The notes beneath the pieces are model-generated. The model made no database searches and was not told the origin of the DNA. It was given only the letters and a program-made list of their open reading frames with translations. A stretch of DNA of 64,000 bases from Halomonas sp. S3-1-1 (lineage in GTDB: Bacteria; Pseudomonadota; Gammaproteobacteria; Pseudomonadales; Halomonadaceae): contig NZ_JALGBZ010000003.1 in assembly GCF_023757625.1 (NCBI RefSeq), positions 124,001 to 188,000 on the forward strand, given 5' to 3'. Positions within the stretch are counted from its first letter, which is position 1. Each line of letters opens with the position of its first letter. Below, one piece after another: positions 54,121-63,702 of the stretch. The translations under genes and the position numbers were made by a program.

Positions 54121-54516
54121 ATGTCCATGAGCAATAAAGCCGTTATCAATACCGAAAAGGCCCCGGCCGCCATCGGCCCGTACTCCCAGGCGATCAAGGC
54201 GGGCAACACGGTCTATCTCTCTGGCCAGATTCCGCTCGACCCGAGCTCCATGGAGATCGTCTCCGGTGATATCGAAGCCCAGGCCCGCCAGGTCTTCACC
54301 AACCTGCAGGCGGTGTGCGAAGAGGCCGCCGGCTCGCTGACCGATATCGTCAAGCTCAACCTCTATCTCGTGGATCTGGATAACTTCGCCATCGTTAACC
54401 GCGTGATGGAAGAGTTCTTTAAAGCACCCTTCCCGGCTCGCGCTGCGGTGGGCGTACGCGCGCTGCCCAAGGGCAGCCAGGTCGAAGCCGAAGCAGTCAT
54501 GGTAATTGGCGACTAA
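54121..54516 (+). CDS. ridA: RidA enamine/imine deaminase
   Basis: 131 residues (129 if it starts at the second ATG, 54127). The RidA/YjgF signature is present: [20 protein letters not shown] near residues 15-34, and [19 protein letters not shown] with the catalytic Arg. RidA removes reactive 2-aminoacrylate formed by PLP enzymes and so protects metabolism. AGGAG is four bases before the first ATG and ten before the second. A terminator follows. Confidence 0.95.
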   Translation: MSMSNKAVINTEKAPAAIGPYSQAIKAGNTVYLSGQIPLDPSSMEIVSGDIEAQARQVFTNLQAVCEEAAGSLTDIVKLNLYLVDLDNFAIVNRVMEEFFKAPFPARAAVGVRALPKGSQVEAEAVMVIGD

Positions 54517-54532
54517 GCGTCTGAATAGGCAT

Positions 54533-54562
54533 AAAAAAGCGAGCCTGAGGGCTCGCTTTTTT
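54533..54562. terminator. Bidirectional terminator
   Basis: AAAAAAGCGAGCC and GGCTCGCTTTTTT around a TGAG loop, serving ridA from the left and the epimerase gene from the right. Confidence 0.92.
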
Positions 54563-54582
54563 CGTCTCAAGGGAGGCGCGAA

Positions 54583-55464
54583 TCAGGCGCTTTTGGACGT
54601 CAAAAAGCCGCCTTCCTTGAGAATCTGGGCGTAGCCTTCGCGAAAGCTCGGATAGCGGAATTCGTAGCCGGTTTCGCGCACGCGGCTGTTGTCGCAGCGT
54701 TTGCTGGTGCGCCGTCTCAGCGGCGACTGCATGGTCTCGGTCGAGGTGGCCTTGAGCTCTTTCGCCAGCCAGCTCATGACGTTGTGCATGGTGGCGGGCT
54801 CGGAGTCGCTGCCAAGGTAGAGCTCGGCCAAGGGCTTGCCGCTTTCCTGACACTGGATCAGATGGGCGAGAATCCCGGCGCAGTCGTCGCGGTGGATGCG
54901 ATTGGAGTAGATCGCCGGCGTGATGGCCGCCATGCGCCCACTCTTGACTTGGTGGATCAGCCGGTCGCGGCCGGGGCCGTAGATGCCGGAAAAGCGCACG
55001 ACGGTGCCCGGTAGCGGGTGATCCAGCAGCGCCTGCTCGGCCGTGCGCATTAGCGTGCCCGAGAAGCTCGTTGAATCGGTGGGGCTGACCTCGTTGACCA
55101 CTTCGCCTTCCTGCTGACCGTAAACGCTGGTCGAGGAGACGAAGAAGATACGCCGCGGCGGTGTTTCGTGCTGTTCGAGCACGCCAAGTACGCGTTTCAA
55201 GCCGTCCGGATAGGCGCTTTGATAGGCGCTCTCTTCGAAGCGGTCGGCGCTGACGGTGTAGATGACGTAGTCGGCTTGGGGCAGTGCCGAGGCGCTGGCG
55301 TCGTCGAGCGTCGCAAGATCGAGCGCCAGGGGCTCGATGCCGGTCCCCTGTAAGGAATCGGTATGGCGGCGCACGCCGACGACGCGATGGCCTTCGCTAA
55401 CCAGCTCGCGTCCCAGGGTGGTGCCGATATCGCCACAGCCGATGATCAGTACAGTGAGTTTCAC
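54583..55464 (-). CDS. NAD(P)-dependent epimerase/reductase, YeeZ-like
   Basis: 293 residues, extended SDR type. The nucleotide-binding start is VLIIGCGDIGTTLGREL; VSSTSVYGQQEG holds the Ser and Tyr of the active-site region, and VRFSGIYGPGRDRL follows. It resembles YeeZ. The GTG at 55464 has GAGGAG at seven bases; the ATG five codons earlier begins inside that ribosome site, so GTG is preferred. Substrate unknown. Confidence 0.85.
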   Translation of the reverse strand: MKLTVLIIGCGDIGTTLGRELVSEGHRVVGVRRHTDSLQGTGIEPLALDLATLDDASASALPQADYVIYTVSADRFEESAYQSAYPDGLKRVLGVLEQHETPPRRIFFVSSTSVYGQQEGEVVNEVSPTDSTSFSGTLMRTAEQALLDHPLPGTVVRFSGIYGPGRDRLIHQVKSGRMAAITPAIYSNRIHRDDCAGILAHLIQCQESGKPLAELYLGSDSEPATMHNVMSWLAKELKATSTETMQSPLRRRTSKRCDNSRVRETGYEFRYPSFREGYAQILKEGGFLTSKSA

Positions 55465-55613
55465 CTGCGCACTCCTCATGATAAATATTCCCTATTAGAT
55501 ACAAAGTCCTCTTGAGATATGCCATCGTCAAGAGAATTTGTTTGTCCTTGCCGTCCCGTTCATCGTCACACTGAGTCACGACCTGCTACGAGAGGATGCC
55601 ATCCGGCACCGTT

Positions 55614-56525
55614 ATGACTTTAACAGAACTTCGCTACATCGTAACCCTTGCACAAGAGCGCCACTTCGGCCGCGCCGCTGAACGCTGCCACGTTTCCCAG
55701 CCCACGCTCTCGGTGGCGGTGAAAAAACTCGAGGACGAACTCGACACGCCCCTGTTCGAGCGCTCCAAGTCCACCGTGCAGGTCACCCCGCTGGGCGAGA
55801 AAATCGTCGCTCAGGCGCAGCGCGTGCTGGAGCAGTCCAGCCTGATTTTCGAGATGGCCAGCGCCGGCCGTGATCAGTTGGCCAACCCGCTGCGCATCGG
55901 CGCCATTTACACCATCGGGCCGTATCTCTACCCGCACCTGGTGCCGGCGCTGGCCGAGGCGGCGCCGCAGATGCCGCTCTACATCGAGGAGGGGCTGACC
56001 GGCACGCTCAGGGGCAAGCTCAAAAGCGGCGAGCTCGACGTCATCATCGTCGCGCTCCCGTTCACCGAAACCGACGTCGTCACCAAGGCGATCTACGACG
56101 AGGATTTCGAGGTGCTGATGCCCAGCAGCCACCCTTGGACCGAACGGGAGGCGATCGAGAAGGAGGCGCTGCTCGAGGAGCGGCTATTGCTGCTGGGCGA
56201 AGGGCACTGTTTTCGCGACCAGATTCTCGAAGCCTGCCCGGCGATTACCCACAAGCTCAACAGCCCCAGCAATACGCTGATCGCCGAAGGCGGCTCGCTC
56301 GAGACCATCCGCCATATGGTGGCCTCGAAGCTTGGCATCACGGTGCTGCCGCAGTCGGCGCTGGGAACGCAGAAGGATGAACGCTCACTGCTGGCGAGCC
56401 GGCCCTTCGTTTCGCCCTCGCCCTCGCGCACCGTGGCCATCGCTTGGCGGGCGAGTTTTCCCAGACCCAAGGCGATCGACGCGCTGGTGCAGGCGATCAA
56501 CCAGTGCCGGCAGGCCATGCCATGA
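55614..56525 (+). CDS. oxyR: Hydrogen-peroxide regulator OxyR
   Basis: 303 residues, LysR-type. HTH at residues 18-37 (FGRAAERCHVSQPTLSVAVK). The redox cysteines are exactly C199 (GEGHCF) and C208 (LEACP), the positions of E. coli OxyR, so peroxide sensing by disulfide formation is expected. The ATG at 55614 gives the canonical start MTLTELRYIV; the longer start has no support. The stop overlaps recG by ATGA, as in Pseudomonas-type genomes. Confidence 0.96.
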   Translation: MTLTELRYIVTLAQERHFGRAAERCHVSQPTLSVAVKKLEDELDTPLFERSKSTVQVTPLGEKIVAQAQRVLEQSSLIFEMASAGRDQLANPLRIGAIYTIGPYLYPHLVPALAEAAPQMPLYIEEGLTGTLRGKLKSGELDVIIVALPFTETDVVTKAIYDEDFEVLMPSSHPWTEREAIEKEALLEERLLLLGEGHCFRDQILEACPAITHKLNSPSNTLIAEGGSLETIRHMVASKLGITVLPQSALGTQKDERSLLASRPFVSPSPSRTVAIAWRASFPRPKAIDALVQAINQCRQAMP

Positions 56526-58600
56526 GTGCGCTCGACGCGCCGGTCACCGAGCTCAAGGGCGTCGGCGAGGCGCTGGCGGCCAAGCTTGCGCGTCTGGGCG
56601 TCGAGCGGGTGAGCGATCTGCTCTTTCATCTGCCGCTTCGCTACCAGGACCGTACGCGTCTGACGCCGATCGGGCTTTTGCGCGCGGGCAGCGAAGCGGT
56701 GGTCGAAGGCGAAGTGACCGCCTGCGACATCGTCAAGGGGCGAAGGCGAAGCCTTCTGGTACGCCTTCGTGACCAAAGCGGCATCCTGAGCCTGCGCTTT
56801 TTCCACTTCTCCCCGGCGCAGAGCCAGCAGCTGCGCCCGGGCGTGACGCTGCGCGCCTTTGGTGAGGCGCGCGCCGGTGCTACCGGGCTCGAAATTTATC
56901 ATCCCGAGTATCGTCCGGTCAGTGATGCCGAGGCGCCGGTCGAAGAGCACTACACGCCGATCTACCCGACCACCGAAGGGCTCCATCAGACCCGGCTGCG
57001 GGCACTGGCGCTGCAGGCACTCGAGCGTCTGGAAGCCGCCCCGGAAGCGCTGCCGGACATGATCCCCCCGGCGCTGGCCGAGCGCTTTGGCCTGCCCGGG
57101 CTTCACGCAAGCCTTATGCTGCTGCACCAGCCGCCGCCGGACGTCGACCTCGACACGCTCGCCCAGGGCCTGCACCCGGCGACCCGGCGGCTGGCGCTCG
57201 AGGAGCTTCTGGCCCACCAGTTGAGCCTTCGCGAAGTGCGCCTGCGCATTCAGGCCGACGGCGCCCCGCGCCTGCCGGCAGGGCGCAGCCTGCAAACCCG
57301 CTTTCTGGCCCAGCTGCCCTTTGCGCTCACCGGCGCTCAGCGCCGGGTGCTCGAGGAGATCGAGCTCGATCTTGTCGAGCCCGCGCCGATGCTGCGGCTG
57401 GTGCAGGGCGATGTCGGTTCCGGCAAGACCGTGGTCGCCGCCATGGCCGCGCTGTCGGCGCTTGCCGGCGACTGCCAGGCGGCGATCATGGCGCCCACGG
57501 AAATTCTTGCCGAGCAGCACTACCGCTCCTTTAAGGCCTGGTTCGAGCCGCTGGGTATCGAGGTCGCCTGGCTTGCCGGCAAGCTCAAGGGCAAAAGCCG
57601 CCTCGATGCCAAGGCAGCGATCGCCGATGGCCGAGCGCGGATGGTGGTCGGCACCCACGCGCTGTTCCAGGAGGACGTTCACTTCAAGTGTTTGGGGCTT
57701 GCGATCATCGACGAGCAGCACCGCTTCGGCGTGCACCAGCGCTTGGCGCTGCGCGAGAAAGGCGAGGCGGGCGGGCTCACCCCGCACCAGCTGATCATGA
57801 CTGCCACGCCGATTCCCCGAACGCTTGCCATGAGCGCCTACGCGGATCTGGACGTCTCGATCATCGACGAGCTGCCGCCGGGGCGCACGCCGGTCAAAAC
57901 CGTGGTGGTGTCCGACGAGCGCCGCCCGGAAGTGGTCGAGCGCATCCGCCGCGCCTGCAGCGACGGCCGCCAGGCCTACTGGGTCTGCACGCTGATCGAC
58001 GAGTCCGAGGTGCTGCAGTGCCAGGCCGCCGAGGTCACCCGCGAGGAACTGACGGCAGCGCTACCGGAGCTTGCCATTGGCCTGATCCACGGGCGCATGA
58101 AGGCGGCGGAAAAGGCCGAGGTGATGGCGGCGTTCAAGGAAGGCGAGCTGGATTTACTGGTGGCCACCACGGTGATCGAGGTCGGCGTGGACGTGCCCAA
58201 TGCGAGTCTCATGATCATCGAGAACCCGGAGCGCCTCGGGCTTTCCCAGCTTCACCAACTGCGCGGACGGGTCGGGCGGGGAAGCACCGAGAGCTTCTGC
58301 GTACTGCTGTATCACCCGCCGCTGTCAAAAAGCTCGAAGGAGCGTTTGGGCGTGATGCGCGAAACCACCGACGGCTTTCGCATCGCCGAGAAGGACCTGG
58401 AGATTCGCGGCCCCGGCGAGGTGCTCGGCACCCGCCAGACGGGCCTTGCCCAGATGAAAATCGCCGATCTCGAGCGCGACGCCGACCTGCTGGAGCGCGT
58501 CACGGCGATGGCGAAAACGCTTCAAAGCGACCGTGAAGCCACCGCCGTGCTGGTACGCCGCTGGCTGGGCGAAGCCGCCGGGCGCTACGGGCAAGTCTAG
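56522..58600 (+). CDS. recG: ATP-dependent DNA helicase RecG
   Basis: 692 residues, full length. The N-terminal wedge (about 60-160) for branched DNA is followed by the SF2 motor with LVQGDVGSGKTVVAAMA (Walker A), IIDEQHRFGVHQRL (DExH region), GLIHGRMKAAEK and QLRGRVGRGSTESFC. It reverses stalled forks and processes junctions. The ATG at 56522 overlaps the oxyR stop. The gene ends convergent with the FUSC gene with a four-base overlap. Confidence 0.97.
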   Translation: MSALDAPVTELKGVGEALAAKLARLGVERVSDLLFHLPLRYQDRTRLTPIGLLRAGSEAVVEGEVTACDIVKGRRRSLLVRLRDQSGILSLRFFHFSPAQSQQLRPGVTLRAFGEARAGATGLEIYHPEYRPVSDAEAPVEEHYTPIYPTTEGLHQTRLRALALQALERLEAAPEALPDMIPPALAERFGLPGLHASLMLLHQPPPDVDLDTLAQGLHPATRRLALEELLAHQLSLREVRLRIQADGAPRLPAGRSLQTRFLAQLPFALTGAQRRVLEEIELDLVEPAPMLRLVQGDVGSGKTVVAAMAALSALAGDCQAAIMAPTEILAEQHYRSFKAWFEPLGIEVAWLAGKLKGKSRLDAKAAIADGRARMVVGTHALFQEDVHFKCLGLAIIDEQHRFGVHQRLALREKGEAGGLTPHQLIMTATPIPRTLAMSAYADLDVSIIDELPPGRTPVKTVVVSDERRPEVVERIRRACSDGRQAYWVCTLIDESEVLQCQAAEVTREELTAALPELAIGLIHGRMKAAEKAEVMAAFKEGELDLLVATTVIEVGVDVPNASLMIIENPERLGLSQLHQLRGRVGRGSTESFCVLLYHPPLSKSSKERLGVMRETTDGFRIAEKDLEIRGPGEVLGTRQTGLAQMKIADLERDADLLERVTAMAKTLQSDREATAVLVRRWLGEAAGRYGQV

Positions 58601-60807
58601 CGGTCGGCCGGTTTAGGCCGCTGGGTGAGCCGGGCCGCGCTTTGGGCCAGCGGCGTGAGCTGCTCGGCGATCAGTTTGAGCTGGCTCTGAATCGGGCGGT
58701 AAAGCGTTACCGCGGTGGTGCGCTCGTCACTGGCCGGCGGGGTGTCGGCCTTTGGCGCATCGCCAAGGGCGGCGAGCAACGCCTCGGTCTGCTCATCGAG
58801 GGCGGTGACGGGCTGGCGCGCGTGTAGCTCCCGGGTCATCGCTTCGAGCAGCTCGCTGATGCGCCGGGCCTGGGGCATCAGCGCGGCGTCGTCTTCGTCG
58901 TCGGTTAGCCGGTGGCGGTGGGCGCCGAGTGCCGACAGGTGGCTCAACAGCGTATTGGAGAGCACCAGAAAGCGCAGCCCGCTGTCCGCGTCCTGCTTGC
59001 GGTAGTGGCCGGGCTCGTGAAGCATGTTGGTCAACAGTGTCGAGAACGCTGCATCCGCGTTGTGGGCGTTGCGCCGTGCCAGCCGGTAGGCCAGATCGTC
59101 CTGTTTACCGGTTTCGTACTGGTGAGTGATTTCATCGAGGTAGCCGCGGTGGCTGGTCAGCACCCGGGCCGCCTCGCGGTAGAGCCGTCGGCCCTGCCAG
59201 TCGGGCAGAATGAAGAACACCGCAAGCCCGGCGATGACCGCGCCGATCAGCGTATCGAACAGCCGCGGCCAGATCAGGTTGAAGCCGTCTCCCACCTGGT
59301 TGAAGCTGCACAGCACCAGCAGCGTGATCGAGGCGGTGGCGATGACATAGCGGCGCTCGCGGTTGGCGAAAAAGCAGACCCCCGCGGCCACGGCGATCAC
59401 GCTTTGAACGCCGGGCTTGGGGAACAGCGAAATCGAAGCCCAGCCCACGATCAGCCCAAGCACCGTGCCGAGAATCCGCTGGGAAAGAAAGCGTCGCGTG
59501 GTGGCGAAGTTGGGGCGGCACACGAACAGCGTAGTCAGGAGAATCCAGAACCCTTGCTCCGGATCGATCCACTGCAAAAGCGCATAGCCTGCGACCAGCG
59601 CCGTCGATAGACGCACGGCGTGGCGAAAGGTGGGCGAGCCCAGCGTCAGATTCAGCCGTACCCGATTCCAGGCCTCCTTGATGCTCGACGGCGAACGGTC
59701 GAACAGGGCGCTGTCGCGTCGATCATCGCTACTATCGGGGTTGTGGACGCTGGCGATCTGGGTCTCCAGCGTGGCCAGGTTATCCGCCAGGGCGTTGAGT
59801 GGATGAATCAGCGCGCGCCACTCCGGGCGGTCGCGATCACTCAGATTATCGATCGAGGCGCGCAGATCCATCAGCGCCTGCTCGCTGAGCTCGTGATCGA
59901 ACGGGCGGTTCAATAGCAGGGACTTCGCCAGCTGGCGACAGGCCCGGCCCTGCTGGTCCAGAAGGCGCTGGCAGCGAAACAGCACGTCGTGGTGGAAAAA
60001 CGCTTCGGTCAGCGCGCTGTAAGGGTAGTGGGTGGAGCTCGCCCGCTCGTGGATGTCCTGAGCGATGAAGTAAATGCGCAGGTAGCGGTTGAGCTTTTTG
60101 CTTCCGCGCTGGCCCTCCAGGCGGCGAAAGATCATCTCCTTGGCCTGGTTGAGCGCAGCCACTACCTGGCCGTTCTGGTGCGCCAGCGCCACCCGGCGCG
60201 CCTCCACATCCACGCCGCGTACCGGCTCGAACAGCGCCGATTTGAGGATCAAAAACTCCCCCAGCGTCTTGTACACCCGCGCCATGCTCTGCTTGACCGG
60301 CTGGCGGGAAAAGAGCGCGCACCAGATCACGGAGATGAGCCCGTACCAAGCCGCTCCCGCCAGCAGCAAAAGCTGGCGCGAAGCGACATCGGCATCGACG
60401 CCGCCGTGCTGCTCGATGTTGATCATCGAATAGATCGAGAGAATCAGCGTGCCCGAGGCGATGGTGGCGTAGCGCTGGCCGATGGCGCCGAGCATGATCA
60501 GCGTAAAGGCCGACACCCCAAGCCCGAGCGCGAATAGCCAAGGCCAGGCAAACAGCCACTGCACCACGAAGGAGGCCAGCGCAAAGCACAAAAGCGTCAC
60601 GATCAGCGCCTGAAGCCGCCCCTGCCAGCTATCGTCGGTTTCCGAGAGCGCACAGGCGATGATGCCCAGAAACAGCGGAATGACCAGCGCCACGTCGGCC
60701 TGAAACACGCTAAACAAAAGCGCCCCGCTAAAGGCGATGAACACCCGCAGGCTGTAGGCGAATTTATCCAGTGTCCAAAGGCGGCGCAGCGGTAGAGCGA
60801 TCGGCAT
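58597..60807 (-). CDS. FUSC-family inner-membrane protein, YccS-like
   Basis: 736 residues with two blocks of membrane helices, about 15-165 and 400-530, separated by long soluble parts. Characteristic stretches are LWTLDKFAYSLRVFIAFSG at the start and FRHAVRLSTALVAGYALLQW before the second block, with CRPNFATTRRFLSQRILGTV after it. The family (YccS/YhfK, aromatic acid exporter-like) is thought to form transporters; the substrate is unknown. Confidence 0.9.
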   Translation of the reverse strand: MPIALPLRRLWTLDKFAYSLRVFIAFSGALLFSVFQADVALVIPLFLGIIACALSETDDSWQGRLQALIVTLLCFALASFVVQWLFAWPWLFALGLGVSAFTLIMLGAIGQRYATIASGTLILSIYSMINIEQHGGVDADVASRQLLLLAGAAWYGLISVIWCALFSRQPVKQSMARVYKTLGEFLILKSALFEPVRGVDVEARRVALAHQNGQVVAALNQAKEMIFRRLEGQRGSKKLNRYLRIYFIAQDIHERASSTHYPYSALTEAFFHHDVLFRCQRLLDQQGRACRQLAKSLLLNRPFDHELSEQALMDLRASIDNLSDRDRPEWRALIHPLNALADNLATLETQIASVHNPDSSDDRRDSALFDRSPSSIKEAWNRVRLNLTLGSPTFRHAVRLSTALVAGYALLQWIDPEQGFWILLTTLFVCRPNFATTRRFLSQRILGTVLGLIVGWASISLFPKPGVQSVIAVAAGVCFFANRERRYVIATASITLLVLCSFNQVGDGFNLIWPRLFDTLIGAVIAGLAVFFILPDWQGRRLYREAARVLTSHRGYLDEITHQYETGKQDDLAYRLARRNAHNADAAFSTLLTNMLHEPGHYRKQDADSGLRFLVLSNTLLSHLSALGAHRHRLTDDEDDAALMPQARRISELLEAMTRELHARQPVTALDEQTEALLAALGDAPKADTPPASDERTTAVTLYRPIQSQLKLIAEQLTPLAQSAARLTQRPKPADR

Positions 60808-61017
60808 GGCGTCTCTTCGATGATTCGTTAGACTTTAGTATAACAATGTCGGTGAGCGCCTGGCCACGGCCTTCGTGCTCCTCACGCCATTTTGACGACG
60901 TTAGGTATCGATACCATTTTAGGCGCTTGTCGTCAGTAAGCCGGGGTAGGGCGGCAAAAGCAGGGTGCTTTCAGGAAAGCGAATCATCCGGGCGGATGTG
61001 ACGCGAAGGGATCTATC

Positions 61018-61047
61018 AAAACGGCCCGCCGTTAAAGGCGGGCCGTT
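61018..61047 (-). terminator. Terminator of the HU-SCP2 unit
   Basis: AACGGCCCGCC and its complement around a six-base loop, with TTTT on the minus strand after the stem, six bases beyond the stop of the SCP2-like gene. Confidence 0.85.
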
Positions 61048-61052
61048 GAGCG

Positions 61053-61409
61053 CTACAGGTGCTTCAAGAGCTTTTGCAGTTTAGTCAGGTCGCTGGAGTC
61101 GCCGACCAGGCGAACGTCGCCGTTCATCATGCCGTGCAGAAACGCCTGCTGGGTCGGCTTTTTGAGAATCCTGAGCGCCGCGTCCTGATCGCGAAAGCGC
61201 AGCTCCAGATCCAGGTCGATCGGCAGGCCCTTGCCGGTGTGGATGCCCTTGGGCGTCATCCGGTAGTGGCGCGCCGTGTCCAGATCCTCGGTGGCGATGC
61301 CCCAATCCAAACCGCGCATCCGCTCGAGCTGCTCCTTGAAGCGCGGCTTACGCCGCAGCGCTCGCTTGAGCAACAAGCCCAGTAGCAACAGCGCAAGCCG
61401 GAGTTTCAT
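61053..61409 (-). CDS. Small SCP2-like protein behind HU
   Basis: 118 residues. A short hydrophobic N-terminus (LRLALLLLGLLL) followed by a basic stretch (KRALRRKPRFKEQ) suggests a membrane anchor. The rest resembles a sterol-carrier-protein-2 lipid-binding fold: DLDLELRFRDQDAALRILKK and MMNGDVRLVGDSSDL. The start overlaps the HU stop as TAATG, so translation is coupled, which is unusual for HU. The lipid ligand is not known. Confidence 0.65.
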   Translation of the reverse strand: MKLRLALLLLGLLLKRALRRKPRFKEQLERMRGLDWGIATEDLDTARHYRMTPKGIHTGKGLPIDLDLELRFRDQDAALRILKKPTQQAFLHGMMNGDVRLVGDSSDLTKLQKLLKHL

Positions 61410-61681
61410 TAGGAGACGGCGTCCTTGAGCGCTTTACCGGGCTTGAACGCCACGTTCTTGCTGGCTGGAATGTTCAGCGGCTGGCCGGTTTGCGGGTTTT
61501 TGCCGGTGCGGGCGGCGCGCTCGCGTACGGTGAATGTACCAAAGCCGATCAGGGCAACGTCTTCGCCTTTCGCCACGCTGTTGGTAATTTCGTCGAGAAT
61601 GACGTTCAGCACTTGGCCCGCCTTGTCCTTGGATAGGTCGGCGTTATCGGCGATGGCAGCGGCCAGGTCAGGTTTGCGCAT
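61409..61681 (-). CDS. HU-family DNA-binding protein
   Basis: 90 residues. The HU core is clear: MRKPDLAAAIADNADLSKD, LIGFGTFTVRERAARTGKNP and IPASKNVAFKPGKALKDAV. HU bends and compacts DNA as a dimer. Similar copies lie near ubiC/ubiA in Pseudomonas. GGGAG lies before the ATG. Confidence 0.95.
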   Translation of the reverse strand: MRKPDLAAAIADNADLSKDKAGQVLNVILDEITNSVAKGEDVALIGFGTFTVRERAARTGKNPQTGQPLNIPASKNVAFKPGKALKDAVS

Positions 61682-61803
61682 AAAAGGGGTCTCCCTGATA
61701 GAAAAAATAAGCGTAACGCTTATGAGTGCGATTGAAAACGAACGAGTGTTTTAATTTCTCGGCTCAAGCCCGATGCCGGGCTCGAGCGCCACTGCGTTGC
61801 GAT

Positions 61804-62997
61804 TTAGCCTAGCAGCGCGGGTACTGCTCTGGAAAGCTCCACTTTCCTTTTGACCGCCCCGCCTGTCAACGCAAACCCGACTAATTGACCATCTTTATCG
61901 TCGGCCAGCGCCGTCAACGTATCGCCTTCGCCCTCGATGCGCCACTGGGCGCCCGCGCCGACCGGCGGGTAGGCCACCACGGGCAAAAGCGGCGTTTTCA
62001 CCACCACCGGCCAGGCACCGAGGCGCACACGGGTTGGTTGACCGGTGAGGGTGGCGGCCAGCGCCTTGACGCTGGCCTGAAGCGGCTGGACGTACATAGC
62101 GTTGACGCCGTCTATGCATGCCACATCGCCCAAGGCGTAAATGCCGGCGTGGGAGGTCGCCAGTGTACGGTCGACATGAATGCCGCTCTCGCTGACGTCG
62201 AGCCCCGCCTCGCGCGCTAGCGCGCTTCGCGGGGCAAGGCCGGTGGCCATCAGCACCGCGTCGACGTGATGGGTGTCGCCGCTGTCAAGCGTCAGGGCAA
62301 TGTCGTCGTGCTCGGCGGCGGCGGCGGCGGCGCGGCTCACCGTGCGGCCCAACGCCAGTTCGATACCGCCGGCCTCGAAAGCGCGGCCCAAAGCCTGACC
62401 CAGCGGTACCGGCAGAAGGCGCGGCAGCGGCGTGGCCTCCGGGGCGATCAGCGTGACCTGGTGGCCGCCGGCGAGCAGGTCGTTGGCGAATTCGCAGCCC
62501 ACGAGCCCCGCGCCGACAACGGCTATCCGCGCGGGCCCTGGCGCCAGGGCGGCGTGAAAGCGGCGGTAGTCGTCCAGGTCGTTGACGCTGAAAAAGCGCT
62601 CGGCAAGCCCAGCGGGAATGTCGAAGGCGTTTCGCGGGCCGGCGCCGGTGGCCAGCACCAGCGCCTCGAAGCCCACATGCTCGCCGTCTTCGAGGGTCGC
62701 CCGGCGGCGGTCGCTATCGATAGCGACGACGTGAGTATTCGATAACAGCGTGGCATCGAGCTCGTCGGCGACGCTGGCGGCGCTTTTTTTGGCAAGCTTC
62801 TCCGGTGTCAGGCGCTTGCCAAAGCCCGTCGAGAGCAGCGGCTTGCTGTACTCATCGGCGCTATCACCGCTTACCAGGGTGATCGAGCGGGTATCTCCCA
62901 ATCTTCGCAGCTCGCGGGCAAGGCCGATACCGGCCATACCGGTACCGATGATGAGCAGATCCACCGGCGCATCGGTTTGAGAGAAAGAGTCGGCCAT
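61804..62997 (-). CDS. FAD/NAD(P) reductase, rubredoxin reductase-like
   Basis: 397 residues. FAD site DLLIIGTGMAGIGLARELRR (about 13-32), STGFGKRLTPEKLA, NAD site IAVVGAGLVGCEFANDLLAG near residue 145, and the FAD-end motif GIYALGDVACIDGVN near 280. The layout fits rubredoxin-NAD reductase (RubB/AlkT), which passes electrons to rubredoxin. No rubredoxin gene is seen in the window. ATG at 62997 chosen by its start MADSFSQ; the longer frame is less likely. Divergent from ubiC. Confidence 0.85.
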   Translation of the reverse strand: MADSFSQTDAPVDLLIIGTGMAGIGLARELRRLGDTRSITLVSGDSADEYSKPLLSTGFGKRLTPEKLAKKSAASVADELDATLLSNTHVVAIDSDRRRATLEDGEHVGFEALVLATGAGPRNAFDIPAGLAERFFSVNDLDDYRRFHAALAPGPARIAVVGAGLVGCEFANDLLAGGHQVTLIAPEATPLPRLLPVPLGQALGRAFEAGGIELALGRTVSRAAAAAAEHDDIALTLDSGDTHHVDAVLMATGLAPRSALAREAGLDVSESGIHVDRTLATSHAGIYALGDVACIDGVNAMYVQPLQASVKALAATLTGQPTRVRLGAWPVVVKTPLLPVVAYPPVGAGAQWRIEGEGDTLTALADDKDGQLVGFALTGGAVKRKVELSRAVPALLG

Positions 62998-63109
62998 GTC
63001 TTCACCAGACGTTGGAATTCGGGAGCTCGAGACACGGATGTTCTCGAGAAAAGCGCGTTGGGCCATCATGTTACACTAGCTTTTATGACTTGACCGCTCT
63101 GGAGATCGC

Positions 63110-63669
63110 GTGGCGACACACACTCAGCAGGTAGCGCTTTTTCCACGCTGGCAACCCGTTTCGGCGCTGCGTCCGGCCATGAGCGCGCCCTGGTGGCGGT
63201 GGGTCGCCTCCACCGATTCGCTGACCGCGCGGCTGATGGCGGCGGGTGCCCCGGTGCGTTTCGGGTACGGCTGCTGCGCCAGGGCGTCGGCGTACCCGAA
63301 CGCGACGAAGCGCGGGCGCTCGGCCTTGCTCCGCGCCGGCTTGCCTGGTGTCGTGAGGTGGCGCTGTGCGTGAATGGCGCGCCCTGGGTCGTGGCCCGCT
63401 CGGTGGCGCCGCTGTCGCAGCTCCAGGGGCAGCACCTCGAGCGTTTGGGCGAGCGCTCGCTGGGTAGCTGGCTGTTTCGCCAGCCGGGTCTTAAGCGCGG
63501 CGCGCTTTATGCCACCGGCCAGCGTCCGGCGTTCGCTCATCGCCAGGCGCCGGAGCTTTCGAGCGTCTGGGCGCGGCGTTCGATCTTCTACCACGGCGGG
63601 CTGTCGCTTTTGGTGCAGGAAGCGTTTTTATCGACCATGGCGGATGAACCCGATCTGGCTTCGCGCTAA
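63110..63669 (+). pseudogene. ubiC: Chorismate lyase UbiC with a frameshift
   Basis: GTG at 63110 with GGAG five bases upstream begins in one frame (PWWRWVASTDSLTARLMAAG). The family similarity then continues one frame back: FRVRLLRQGVGVPERDEARA, ALCVNGAPWVVARSVAPLSQ and LERLGERSLGSWLF, to the TAA at 63667-63669. The frames would join by adding one C to the CCCC run near 63249, giving AAGAPGAFRVRLL. Chorismate lyase makes 4-hydroxybenzoate for ubiquinone and feeds ubiA next door. A sequencing error in a homopolymer is as likely as a real mutation. Confidence 0.85.
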
Positions 63670-63702
63670 GCTGGGCGCGCGTTTTATCCTCGAGAGGTAA
63701 GC

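Noticed and set aside
56093-57787. 564-codon minus-strand frame opposite oxyR and recG
   Set aside because: Antisense shadow of two certain genes; composition is typical of reverse-strand reading of GC-rich DNA.
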